Positions 1 through 11,800 of a stretch of DNA of 64,000 nt are shown here, piece after piece. The notes under the pieces were generated by a model. That model saw only the letters and a program-made list of their open reading frames with translations, was not told where the DNA came from and did no database searches. Both the position numbers and the translations under genes were made by a program. Location of the stretch: assembly GCA_954871525.1 (NCBI GenBank), contig OX940865.1, forward strand, positions 11,856,606 to 11,920,605, given 5' to 3'. How positions within the stretch are numbered: the stretch's first letter is position 1; every line of letters begins with the position of its first letter. The stretch is from Parietaria judaica. Lineage: Eukaryota; Streptophyta; Magnoliopsida; Rosales; Urticaceae.

Positions 1-241
1 AATTACAAATAAAAAATATGTCAACTTCACATTTGATAAATTATGTAAAATGTTCTAAAATGATATTACACCAAAATAAAGTTGATTAACTAGCTCAACT
101 TAACCAATTTTCGAAGAATATATATTTTGTCGCAATAAGGTCACAATTCTGGAGAGAGAAAAAAAGAAGTCAAATTACTAAAATAATTATGTCGAAATCA
201 CAGTTTCATATGATGACAACTCTACGCCTTTTTATATGGAG

Positions 242-439
242 TAGAGTTGTAACCGGAACGAATATCCGGTTTTTTGAACTATCCGTTTCCGGATCTAGAA
301 ATTAGGATATCTGAAAATCACTATCTGTATCCGGATTCGAAAATCCGGATACCTATTTTTCAAAACCCGGTTTTATTATCCGAATCCGATTTTTATCCGG
401 ATCTGATTTTTTTAAGATAAAACGTATGTTGTCTCAACC

Positions 440-479
<40 letters not shown>

Positions 480-765
480 ACAAATCTAGTACATATCTTG
501 CCATTTTCTCAACCACCAAATAACCCTAGAAATGAAAATGAAGAACAAGAGTAACCCTAGAAAAATAAATTATAAAAGATCAAAATAAACCGGGTTTTAA
601 ACCGGATATCCAGATTTTAAAATACCAGAACCCGTATACGAATCCGGTTTTTAATGCGGATCCAGTTATTTCTATTCGGAATCTGGATTCGGATTCCGAT
701 TTAAAAATCGGATACGAATACGGATACGGATTTTTATCATTTTTTCAGGTTTTAGTTACAGCCCT
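242..765. mobile_element. Probable non-autonomous hAT-like element
   Basis: The ends are inverted: TAGAGTTGTAACC on the left and, read on the opposite strand, TAGGGCTGTAACT on the right. Between them a short motif around 'atccggat' recurs many times in both orientations, the clustered subterminal repeat pattern known from hAT elements. A 36-base poly(A) run (442-477) sits inside. No coding capacity is visible. The flanks share 'tatggag' (left at 235-241, right a few bases beyond the end), but the right copy is displaced by about six bases, so the target duplication is doubtful. A related fragment starts at 6009. Confidence 0.5.
442..477 (+). repeat. Poly(A) homopolymer of about 36
   Basis: Uninterrupted A run inside the hAT-like element. 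The length may be inaccurate in any assembly. Confidence 0.8.
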
Positions 766-1278
766 AAATTACTATGGAGACCACAATGCATAGAAAGCAA
801 GCTCAAAAGACGATTTGAAAGCGACAAGTGAACATATTTTTAACGCTTGGAGAGAATCACTATAATTCTTTATGTGATCATATTTTTTTTTTCTTACGAC
901 TGATTTCGCTTTTTGATTCGGCTACGAGGGATTGTTATCCACTAACAGAATAATAAACAAACTTCCTATATTCATTGATTTGGGGACAAGGGTTCAATCC
1001 TAACAAATTGGTACTTCTGCCGCAAAAGAAAAAATAGAAAACTTCTCTATTCATTATGTCTCTCCACTACAGTCCACCAATATCTTTCCAAACTGTTTTA
1101 AGGCCTGCAACAAAAAGCTACAACACTCATCATAATATGAAATTATGAATAAACAAACCATACAGATACTAGTAATATAAAAATATATATAGCTTTGGAT
1201 CACTTTATTTGGTGCACCAACATATATAGCTTCGCTCTACATACCAACAAGAGTAGTTCTTCCTTCCTTCCTTTAATC

Positions 1279-4200
1279 ATGGCAATCTCTGTAATAATAC
1301 TGCTGGTTTTCTCTGTTACATTTCTGGTGATCGCAACCGAGTCTCACCCCGACAAGATCGTCGAGCTTCCGGGACAGCCCCGAGTGGGTTTCCAGCACTT
1401 CTCCGGCTACGTCACTGTGGACGACAAAACCCGCACTTCGTTCTTTTACTACTTCGCGGAAGCTGAATCGAACCCGAGCTCGAAGCCTTTGGTTCTCTGG
1501 CTGAATGGAGGTAATGCTGTCCGAGAGCCCGAAACGAATTAATGACAACGTGTGCTGACAATGTGGTCGTCTCTGCAGGGCCCGGCTGCTCTTCCGTGGG
1601 AGTCGGGGCGTTCTCGGAACACGGGCCTTTCAGACCGAACGGGAAGATCCTGGTCAGGAATAAATACAGTTGGAATAGAGGTGCTAGTCTGATTTTCACT
1701 CGAAAACCGATAAATGTTTAAACCCGCTAGCTTGTTCGGTAGACGGTACCGGTTCGGTTGCGGGCGATTTTACCGTGCATTTTTGGCAGAGGCAAATATG
1801 CTGTACTTGGAAACGCCCGTTGGAGTTGGTTTCTCTTATTCAAGGAACGCATCATCTTATGTGGGAGTGGGCGATACAAAAACAGGTGACAAATTCACAC
1901 TTTCTCTTCCAAAAATGAAAAGTTACCGGAATTTCGGTTTTTAACCAGATTTTGACAAAACCTCAAATCGAATCTTGATAATTCTCCGAAATCTGATAAC
2001 TAGAGAATTTAACGAGGTGCAATTATGTAATTAGTAAGAAACCGCTTACACACATAAAATGAGTTTACGCTAGTGGTGTTTACTTCTTAGAATGAAAACC
2101 GCAACCGGTACTGTTTAGCAAACAGTAGTGGTTTTTTTATTATATAAATAAGCCCGAAAAATACGGTAGTGGAAAATATACCAATAAAAATGGTAGTGGA
2201 AAAACATTAGCGGTTTTTAATAAATAAAAAAAGGTAGCGGAAAAACGGTAAAATGCTCTCAATCTTAAATTCGGTTTGGGGTCTTTTTCTCACTTTCCGA
2301 ATCAGATCAGTTCATAAAAGAGTTTTTTTCTTCGTTGAAATGTGAAGCCAGAGACAATCTTGTGTTCTTGCTTCGCTGGTTCAAGAAGTTCCCCAACTAC
2401 AGAAAGAGTGATCTCTTCTTAACAGGGGAAAGTTACGCGGGTACGTTTTCTACGCCCGTCATTCTGTTTGTTTTCGTGTTTTGTACAGTTCCGAACACGG
2501 TTTTGATGCTTTTCCAGGCCATTATATTCCTCAACTCGCCAAGCTTATGGTTCAAGTAAACAAGAAAAGGGTGGTCTTCAACCTCAGAGGAATCGCTGTG
2601 AGTAAAACCATTTTATAATTTATTTTAATGATCGCATTTAGTAAACGAGACGAACTTGTGTGGTAATTATTAGCTCGGGAATCCAGTAATGGAATACGCG
2701 ACGGACTTCAATTCCCGGGCGGAGTTTATGTGGTCGCACGGCCTCATATCGGACTCCACCTTCAACGCTTTCACCCACGTTTGCAACTACTCTCGCTACG
2801 TGAGCGAGTACTACCGGGACATGCTTTCGCCTTCATGCCTCAACGTCATGACACGAGTCAACGCGGAGACCAGCAACTTCATCGACAAGTACGACGTCAC
2901 TCTTGACGTTTGCGTTTCTTCGCTCTTCTCGCAAGCGAGACTTCTGAGCCCGAAACCGAAGGTGACCCTTTTGGAGACGAGTGAAAGCGCTTGTTGCTCT
3001 GCATTACCGGGGATTGAAACTGGTTCCTTCATTTCTTGTAGGGGCAGCAAGCGAGGGACAGAATAGACGTGTGTGTCGACGACAAAGTCGCGAGTTATCT
3101 GAACCGGCGAGACGTGAAGAAGGCTCTTCACGCTCGCCTTGTCGGAGTACGAAGATGGGAAGTTTGCAGCGAGTAATTCCTCCCTCACTCACTCACTAAT
3201 TAGTAGTATACGAGTATTTTGTGCACCCCTCACTACTTTCCGTCCCGATTTAGCGACATCAACCGCGGACGGTTTAAATAGCGATAAAGATACAAAGTTA
3301 ATGACTAAATGAGCAATAAATCAGAGAGTTATACATAACAAGAAAATAATAAAAAAAAATAGAAACGGGACAGATATATTATCTGCTGAGATTTTAGTAA
3401 ATTAAATATAAGCTCTAAATTGTAACCCTACATATATATGGGGTATAAAGCTAAAATATTAAACTTTAATATTTTGCTTAACATATTTAAGAACAAAAAT
3501 ACAATAAAAAAAAGGTAAGATATAATAAATTTTAGAAAAAAAAATATAAAGAGAAATCTCTGGTGTGTTTATGAACATTTTTGGTGAGCTTAGAGTACTG
3601 GACTATCAAGTATTGAACGTGGAATTACCGACAATTTCAACCGTTGGATCGCTGGTGAAGGCGGGGATTTCCGTGTTGGTGTACAGGTACTGCAGTTTTA
3701 CTCTTCTGTTCTCTCCTTGAAAGATTGTTATAGAAATTTGATGCATTCATTGCCATGTCAGCGGAGACCAAGATTCCGTAATCCCGCTCATGGGGAGCCG
3801 TAGGTTGGTGGACCAGTTGGCGCGGGAATTGGGACTCAAAACCACTGTCCCTTACCGGGTTTGGTTCCACGGAAACCAGGTAAGCTTCTATTCTTGATAT
3901 CCAAACTAAGGTTCAAAAACCGATAGTCTGATTAATTTTATCGGTTTATCAACGGGTAACGATATTCTTTTAATAAAGTTTGCAACCATCGCCTCATAAT
4001 TAAGTTTTTTTTTTTTTTTAATCTATTTGTGTTAGCTTCTGTCCGTTTTACGTACTAGTGGCGCACCAAACTCGCAATAGAAAGACTATTCTCGCACCTT
4101 TTTTTTCTTCGAAAAGACCAGTCTCGCATATAACTTGAACAGAAGAACCATCGGATTCGGAATGACAACTCTTAACTAAATGCTATAATTATATAAAATA

Positions 4201-4512
4201 AAATAAAAAAATGAATTTAAAACTGGGCCTATTTTTGGCCTTGGTCCCAGCTCGAATCTCGATTCGGAACAAAACTAACCTGATTTTTATCGGAAACTGG
4301 CTCGGGGCAAAATTTTGAGGCGAACCCGCTGACAGGCACAATGGTTTTGGTGTGTGAAGGTGGGAGGGTGGACTCAAGTTTATGGCAAAAACGCACTGTC
4401 TTTTGCGACGATAAGAGGCGCGTCCCACGAGGCTCCGTTTTCTCAGCCCGCGAGATCTCTCACCCTCTTCAGAGCCTTCCTTCAAGCCTCTCCTCTGCCA
4501 CCTTCTTTCTGA
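1279..4512 (+). CDS. SCPL45: Serine carboxypeptidase-like protein, SCPL45 type
   Basis: Ten exons give an unbroken 461-aa frame: 1279-1510, 1579-1680, 1790-1885, 2348-2440, 2518-2597, 2674-2961, 3042-3172, 3594-3686, 3762-3879 and 4360-4512. It is a peptidase family S10 enzyme that removes C-terminal residues, normally in the secretory pathway or vacuole. The start at 1279 begins a hydrophobic signal peptide ([11 protein letters not shown]...). An upstream in-frame ATG at 1195 lies only a few bases after the TATA-like run and is unlikely to be used. Family signatures are complete: LNGGPGCSS oxyanion region, GESYAG with Ser172 as nucleophile, [10 protein letters not shown] supplying the acidic residue, and [11 protein letters not shown] with His434. 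Length and sequence fit Arabidopsis SCPL45 rather than the acyltransferase clade. The last exon follows a 480-nt intron and ends two codons after the typical LPP motif. Orthology is inferred from remembered family sequence. Confidence 0.9.
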
Positions 4513-5173
4513 TTTTTTTTTTTTTTTAGAGACGGATTATTCTTTTGACTTCTTTAATAAGTAGTGTGAGTAATTGCTGGTCATTCATGAGTGATGTTCT
4601 CCAATATAAATATTGAAGCTGATTTTTTTAGTTTATAAGATGGGTTCCGATGATTGAGTGTAATGTTTTAAATTTAAGAGTTCATTGATTTGTTTGAAGA
4701 AATTTATTGAGTGTAGAGTAGTGGTCCAATCAATTTATGAGTATACTACTAACGGATTATGAATTCATTAGCGGGAATATTTGAAATTAATTAGTCAGTT
4801 GTATTCTGCTAGAGCCCAAGCCTCGCGGTCATCCGCCCCAATAGATTGGGGACCGGCTCGACGATGCCTGCCCTTTTCTGATTACACCTTCTGCATTCCT
4901 ACGTTTACAAAACACCGTCAAAATATTAACACTAGTCCCTCTAAAATATGTATTATTTACATATTTCCACTGATTGTATCATATTTATCCCTAAAATTAT
5001 TTACATTTTTTTTATTTGTAATTATAAATTTATCATATTAAATATCTAAAAGACCATTATAGTTTTAGAATATTAATACCAAAAGAAAATAATATTAATA
5101 TTAATACCGAAAGAAAATATTACAATAACATCGAAATTGGAAATAAAGAAGAAGAAAAAATGACATTATCGTC
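4513..5173. other. Intergenic DNA after SCPL45
   Basis: Mostly AT-rich. A short GC-richer patch at about 4800-4880 contains a small hairpin (gccccaatagattgggg) but no recognisable gene or RNA. Confidence 0.5.
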
Positions 5174-6546
5174 AGGGAAAATTGCGGTAAAAATACCCAA
5201 TCTTTGGTCAAACTACCTCCCGGGCACCCAACCTTTTAAACTGGCGGCAAAAATACCCAATCAACATTGACCGTGACTTTGGCATGAAAACGTTATTTTT
5301 TCCGTTAAAATTCGTCATGTGGCCGTTAGCGGCAAAAATACCTTTTTTGAAAAAATTAATTTTTAATTTTTTTTATTTATGTTTTTTTTTTCTTTTATTG
5401 ATTAGTGATAATTACTTGAATTCCAAATACATGGAATAACACAAAAGTTAGTCAAAACATCTATTGCTAGGCTTGATTAGTAATAATTGGCTAAAAGACC
5501 TCCCTTGGGATCCCATTAAAATGCATACCCTTAAATACCCCTGCTAAGAAATATGAATCGTGTCGAAGGAAGCTATGAAACACACTGAAAATCCATATAT
5601 GGTCATTCTCCATAAAAACCCTTATCGAAGGCCGATCCAACGCCGCAAACCGCATCCTCATCGGAGGTCGGACGCGCCCTCACAGGCGGCGTTTATGACG
5701 GACGCGCTACTTCACGCGCGCGCCTCTGATTACGTCATCAGGCTGATGTAAGCCTTTTTAAGGGCGCATGAGGAGGGCAAGATTTGCGTGGTGGCTCGTG
5801 TGGGGCCTGTGGAGGCGCCCGAGGTGCTCCCGACCCACTTTAAGGGTTCTTGGAACGTTCCGAGACCATTTCTTGCAAACTTTATGACTTTTGATAATAT
5901 TTTTTTTAGTGGCATATATTCTTAAGCCATTTATTTTCTCAATACAGTGACAATAATTGACAGTATTAATTCGACCTAAAATGGTCAATTACCAATGAAA
6001 ATGGTAATTAGGGCTGTAACCGAACGGTTATCCGATTTTTTTAAACTACCTGTATCCAGATTCAGTTTTTCGGGTATCAAAAAATCACTACCCGTATCCG
6101 GATCCAAAAATTCGGATACCCGGAAATTCAGATACCTATTTTCGAAACCCTGTTTAATTACTTAAAATACCCGTAACATTATGTTTAAAATTTCTCATAA
6201 TAATAAGATTTTTATCACCATATGTAGCTTATACAAGCACATTAAGAAATCAATAGATGTTTTGACTAACTTTTGTGTTATTCCATGTATTTGGAATTCA
6301 AGTAATTATCACTAATCAAGTAAAGAAAAAATAAATAATTTTTTTAAAAATATTAATTAATTTTTTTTAAAAGGTTGGGTATTTTTGCCGCTAACGGCCA
6401 CATGAGAGATGTTAACGGAAAAATTAACGTTTTCATGCCAAAGTCACGGTCAATTCAGGTTGGGTATTTTTGCCGTCAGTTTTAAAGGTTGGGTACCCGG
6501 GAGACAGTTTGACCCAAGGTTGGGTATTTTTGCCATAATTTTCCCT
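5174..6546. mobile_element. 1.37-kb element with ~300-bp terminal inverted repeats
   Basis: The left arm 5174-5466 is matched in reverse complement by the right arm 6251-6546, at roughly 85-90 % identity by eye. Both arms begin AGGGAAAATT and carry the same series of 'ggcaaaaatacccaa' units. Long arms suggest a Mutator-like or foldback element. I could not find a convincing target duplication. The interior (5467-6250) has no transposase. It holds a GC-rich patch at 5630-5850 and a hAT-like fragment starting with TAGGGCTGTAACC at 6009, so the element may be nested or have captured other DNA. Confidence 0.75.
6009..6180 (+). repeat. Fragment related to the 242-765 hAT-like element
   Basis: It starts with TAGGGCTGTAACCGAACGG and continues with the same 'atccggatacc' style repeats. 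Only one end is recognisable. It lies inside the 5174-6546 long-inverted-repeat element. Confidence 0.55.
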
Positions 6547-6762
6547 TACGTAATAACAAACACATTACAACAAAATAAAATTGGACGAACATCTGGATGT
6601 TATATTGCATCTAAATTGATTCTCATTGTTTTATTGTTTTCCTTGACTTTTTTCAGGTTGTTAGCCTCATTGATACTTACAAATTACAATGATGCATTCC
6701 CTCATTTCCTTTGCTTGTCTCATTTCCTCAAAAATTAAATTACTTTTTTTATCAACTATCCT

Positions 6763-6792
6763 AATGGAGGACGATACATTGTCCTCCATTTT
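6763..6792. repeat. Short hairpin
   Basis: 'aatggaggac' and 'gtcctccatt' are separated by eight bases. A related 'cctccatc...gatggagg' pair follows at about 6922-6948. Both precede the Harbinger remnant and may be part of that element. Confidence 0.5.
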
Positions 6793-6947
6793 CTTTTTTA
6801 GTTTGGCTTTTTTCACACCAATCGGTCGCTTACAAGAAGATGATTATTTAACCGATTCAGGAGTTTGTTGTTTGGGTTCTAAAAGAGAACACGAAGCTCG
6901 AGATGTTTGTCTAGAAATTGAGCCTCCATCTTGGTACACGGATGGAG

Positions 6948-7091
6948 GTTGATCTAGTACAGAATGATGGTACTCGGTTTCAAGAGTTTTTCACTCGCTA
7001 CAAAACAATAAGAGACAAAGATGCACATATCGCACTCCAAAATGCATTGATCGGCCATTTGTATGAGGAATATTCTAATTCGAATGCATAA
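6948..7091 (+). pseudogene. C-terminal remnant of a PIF/Harbinger transposase
   Basis: A 47-residue frame ending in TAA at 7089 reads NDGTRFQEFFTRYKTIRD... and then ALIGHLYEEYSNSNA. This is the characteristic end of plant PIF/Harbinger (ALP1/HARBI1-like, DDE_Tnp_4) transposases, where a conserved F..F..RY..IRD...H..L...LI.HL.E.Y block closes the protein. The catalytic DDE core is absent upstream, where the DNA breaks into short frames, so this is a truncated relic. Confidence 0.7.
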
Positions 7092-7236
7092 TTGTAGTTA
7101 TTTTAATTTATTTGTGTTGTATATTCATTTTATTTAAATAAATATGTATATTAGTTTGTGTGTACGTATTTAATTTTGAATTATTTTATGGAATGATATT
7201 TTGTTTAAACTAATAAAAAAGTGATATAACTGGAAA

Positions 7237-7350
7237 ATGCTAAGTAAATATAAGGGTACGAAGATAAGTAAGAGAAAGTTGAATATAAGGAAGATGCTAA
7301 GTAAATATAAGGGTATGGAGATAAGAAAGAGAAAGTTGAATATAAAATTA
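7237..7350 (+). repeat. Tandem direct duplication, 57-bp unit
   Basis: Two adjacent copies (7237-7293 and 7294-7350) both start atgctaagtaaatataaggg and differ at only a few bases. They lie just after the Harbinger remnant. Confidence 0.8.
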
Positions 7351-7650
7351 ATATATCAATTTGGTTTTAAATAGAGTAGGAATGAATATGACGTAGTGTT
7401 TGATGTGACATGTACCGCAAAATAGATAAGAATGGAGTTATGAGATGGAGTTCGTCTTAGGTACATCCGTGATTAAACCTTGGCTAAAAAAACAAAAATG
7501 AATTCCAATTTCGGCAAGCTTCTTTTGCCAAAATCGTCAAATAATCCCGATTTCACCATAAATTTGGCAATGAAATTCCCGAATCCGCAACCATCTTATT
7601 TTGGCATTAACACACCTATTTCACCCCTACTCATAATTACAATCTTTATT

Positions 7651-8614
7651 GGGTAAACTACGACTAATGTACTCAATGTTTGATCGGCTGTGGATTATGT
7701 ACTCAATGTTTATTTTCAACGGCTAATGTACTCAAACTTGATTCTGTTAGATTTTTTAGTGTTTGTCGTCACTTGACCGTCAGCGGATGATTCATTCTCT
7801 CTATATGTACAATTTTTGTATTTTTGGCATAACTCGCTCTTTTTTTGTCCAAATTTTATGCATGGCCTACGGTTTGAAATATAAGAGATAGATCTACAAC
7901 TTTGGTGTTTTAAGTTTTGTAAATAAAGTTAAAAAAATTAATATGAAATTTAAATTACAACGTAAAACTGGACATTAGTGTAACACAAAATATTTAGTTC
8001 GAGCAAATTTTAATATACTTAATGACTTTTTCTCATGAAATGTAAAACTACAAAGCTGTAAATAAATCTTTTATCTTTCTTAAGTTAGTTTATTTATAAA
8101 TTTTGGACAAAAAATGAGTGAGTTATGCCAATAATATGAAATATGTTATGTGAAAAAACTGTAGACTTGGCATAACTCACTCATTTTTTGTCCAAAATTT
8201 ATAAATAAACTACGTTGGAACAATAAAAGATTTATTTACTACTTCGTAGTTTTACGTTTCATAAAAAAAATCATTAAGTATATTAAAATTTGCTCGAAAC
8301 ATATATTTTGCATTACATTGATGTTCAGTTTCACGTTGTAATTGAAATTTCATATTTCTTAAAACTTATTTTACAGAACTTAAAAATCTATCTCTTATCT
8401 TTCCAACTGTATGTCGTACATATAATTTGGACAAAAAATGAATGAGATATATCAAAATACGAAAAGTGTATATATAGGGATTAATCACTTGTTGACGGTC
8501 AAGTGACGAAAAATCTAACGGAATCAAGTTTGGGTACATTAGTTGTCGAAAATAAATATTAGGTACATAACCCGCAGCCGAGCAAACATTGAGTACATTA
8601 GCCGCAGTTTAGCC
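7651..8614. mobile_element. Foldback MULE, copy 1, with 9-bp target duplication
   Basis: 964 bp, bounded by direct repeats ATCTTTATT at 7642-7650 and 8615-8623, the 9-bp duplication typical of Mutator-like elements. The ends are GGGTAAACTACG and, reversed, GGCTAAACTGCG. Almost the whole element is a palindrome: the left half 7651-8125 pairs with the right half 8170-8614. Each half is itself partly palindromic, so the motif around 'gcataactcactcattttttgtcc' occurs four times in alternating orientation (about 7829, 8102, 8176 and 8430). No protein is encoded. Confidence 0.85.
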
Positions 8615-8862
8615 ATCTTTATTACTAAAAAACCACTTAAATTAAACTAGAAATTAAAATTGGATCATCGTCGTACTCTTTCCCAAAAACCAATCATAAA
8701 TGAAGTACGAAGATCAGTTATGAAGCCTGTCGTCACAATAACTGATACTATATTATTACCATCAAGAAAGTGCCATGTTCCTCTGTTTTTATTGCTAAAA
8801 AGAAGCAACCTTTTCTTTTTCTGTTCCGAAATCTGAGTCCAAAAAGAAGCAGCATCATCATC

Positions 8863-11800
8863 ATGGAGAAGAAGGAGCAAAGAGAAGAAGAAGAAGTAAT
8901 CATCAACCCCATTCAGGTGCACCTGTTCGCTTCCTTATTGCGATCTGGGATTGGGATTTGGCCCGTTTCTGATCTGGTGTTGGTGGGCAGAACAAAGACG
9001 AAGACATTGGATCCGACGAGCCCGAACCGCCATTGCCCTTGACTGTCACTTCACGGGTCCGTTTCTCGTTTCTCAAGCTTTCGTTGTCCAGAAATGGCGC
9101 CTTTCTCTGACTTGGGACTTTGCAGGTTTTGTACATGTTGGGAGACATTGCAGCCTACAGGTTCACCGAATGGCTCGAATTGGTGCGTAAGCGGAGCCTC
9201 AAGCATCGCTCCTCCGGCTTCCCCCACCGCCCGCCCCGCCTCGATCCTATGCCTTCTTGTGTGTACGTACTCGTTTCGTTTATTGCCCGTCTTTCGGCAT
9301 GTGAATCCGGATTCTATACTTGCAGTAATTGGTTGATGATTGAAGCCGGTTTTAATTGTCCAGCGCGGGAGAATCAATCGACGATCTCAAGGATCCTCCG
9401 CCGGAAATCAGTCTGTGGGAACGTCTTGGCAATGCTGCAACGACGGACATCGAGTCGAGCTCGTTTTCTTGGCACAGGCTCTCTTCGCTTCACCACACCG
9501 AGCATAGTGGCAGCACCGAACAGTCCGAGGATGAAATGAACAAACCGCTTGAGGTTTGCAATTCTCCTCCATTTGTTGATTGGTGAACCGGAACTCTATA
9601 CCATTTTGCTCTCTCTCGTTTAGGTCACTGTGAATTCTGGAGGAGTGGTTTTCTTCGCCCTCTTCAGCCAGCCCGGAGATGAGGAGACTTCTCCGAAGGA
9701 AGCAGCGGCTGTTATTAAGTTCTCGTCTTCAAGGATGGCCACGCAATCCGAACGCCTTGGCTATGAGTTTGCAAAGTGGCTCGGAGTCCGGACTCCTCAG
9801 GTTGCGCCTATCACAACTTCGGTGACCGTTTCGAATCTGATTTCGTTTTGCTCAAGTCAAATGTAATGTGGTATCAGGCTAGAGTCATTCACAATTCTAG
9901 CCCCGAGTGGCTCCAGATCAAGGAAGCTGCCGAAAAGGCAAGGGAGTCTGCAAGCTTAGAAGGCGATGAAGTTGGTGAATTGACTTGCTCGGAACTGCTC
10001 GAAGCTCTTGAGCTCTGTAGATGCCTTATCCTAATGAGGTGAAATCACATTTTCCGTTTTTTCAGTTCACAGTATTCGTGAGTTTTTGGTCCAGCTCGCT
10101 AAGTTTAGTATATTACCCCATAGGGTTATTTTACGTTGAAAGGTAAATCATATTCAGTAAATTAGAAATCTTAGAGAATTAGATCTTATAGTTCAAACCA
10201 TTGCATCTACATGTGACTCGTGGAATTTTTTCCAACCGCACTTATCGCCAGTTATGCTTCAGGAAAGAGTTCACAAAAACCTTTCCTTATTTCTTTTTTC
10301 CGTTTGCTTTTAGTTACGTGCATGGATCGCCTGTGCTAGAGAATTGTAAGGCGTTTGAGCCAAGGGAAACAGCAGAAAACACGGCAGCTGGGCTTGGTAG
10401 GGTGTTGATGTTAGACTTAATTATAAGGAATGAAGATAGGCTTCCTTGCCGAGTACTCCGATGGCGTGGAAATTTCGCAAATTTGTTGTTAACTGACAAA
10501 ATAACGACTTCTGCCCCCATGGATGCTTTGGACGAAGAATTAGACGATCCGATGAAAAGATACAAACCCAGAGTGACCAGGGTCCATCAAAAAGAAAGAA
10601 GGGCGACTTCGGTCGACAGTAGACTAAGCTCTCATAACTCGGTGCTGGTCTCGCAGGCTTCCGACCTTTCTGACATCACCGAATCACCCAAATCCGTCGA
10701 CATGAATTCCAGAGGCCGAGTCTTTGATGGATCGGCGTGTTCTGACTTCAGAATTGTGGCAATTGATTCCGGCGTTCCTCGTCGCCCGCCTGCCGGGAAA
10801 CGCGCAAATGACCAGGCAATTTACCCCAAGTTGGTGGAGTTACTACTCAACAGTCCCGAGTATGCCTCTAATCTTCTGTTTGACATAACAGGAGGCAAAC
10901 TGGGATATCCTTTGCCGGAGGATTGTGATACAAATGATACGAGGCCAGAAATGGGTTCAGTCGTTCAAGAATTCAAAAGCGGGTTCCGAGCGGCTCTAAG
11001 GGACATGCAGGGGTATCATATATTCCTTCTCACACTTCACCAGAAACTAGAGAGCTTGTTACGGGTGTTTATGAACATCACGACTAAAATCTCTTCAGGG
11101 GAGTCTGACAAAGAGGATTTGTCAGTGAACGAGTCGCCATTGCGAGCCCCTGGCAACACCCATTGTCATTCACCGCCGAGCAAGGAACGGCTTGTCAATG
11201 AAAACCCCTCGGACTTGAGTGATTCAGAGCAGAGAAGTGCCGCGAGATCTTCCTTCTCTGGGAGCAAAGATAGTCCGGACTCTGTCTCTCCAGTTTCACG
11301 TGATAATTGGCACGGAAAATTCAGTAAAGGAAATGGTGAGCAGTTTCGTAACTTGAGGTTGACAGCAAAGCTCCGCGATTTCTACAAACTCGCAAAGGTT
11401 TGTCGTTGACACTTGCCTGAAATCTTTGGTCTTGGAAGAAGAAATATATTTAAGGATAAACTTTGTGCGTTTTGGCTATTTTCTCAGCTGGATGGCGAAT
11501 CGAATAAAGACTTGGAGCAATGGACAGAAATGCTGAAAAACGACATTGTCAAACTCTGCCAGGAGAACAACTTTAACACCGGATTTTTCGAGGGTAATGA
11601 CAACAATTGCGTCATCGATGCCTACGAATTGAAGGTAATATCTGGTGTTAATATTCTTATATCCGCGCATGCTTTGGAATTCAATTACGTGTTCCACGGA
11701 GACATATTTGGTTTTACAGGTCAGACTTGAGCACATCCTCGAGAGGATTGCACTGATATCGGAGGCGGCAAACACAGAGAGACCATCGGCAATCACGAGC

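Larger units (their letters stand above)
1..1278. other. Upstream region of the carboxypeptidase gene
   Basis: AT-rich non-coding DNA. It contains the hAT-like element at 242-765 and, just before the gene, a TATA-like run (tatatata at about 1183-1190) that could serve the carboxypeptidase promoter. I see no gene in it. Confidence 0.6.

Noticed and set aside
995..1005. tRNA T-arm-like 'gggttcaatcc'
   Set aside because: No acceptor stem, D arm or anticodon arm can be folded around it. No tRNA or rRNA gene is seen anywhere in the window.
1195..1278. Earlier in-frame start for the carboxypeptidase
   Set aside because: It would add 28 residues before the signal peptide and lies within about 10 bases of the TATA-like run, likely upstream of the transcript start.
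6409..6738. 109-codon frame before the Harbinger remnant
   Set aside because: Its first half is the right inverted arm of the 5174-6546 element and its second half is AT-rich non-coding sequence.
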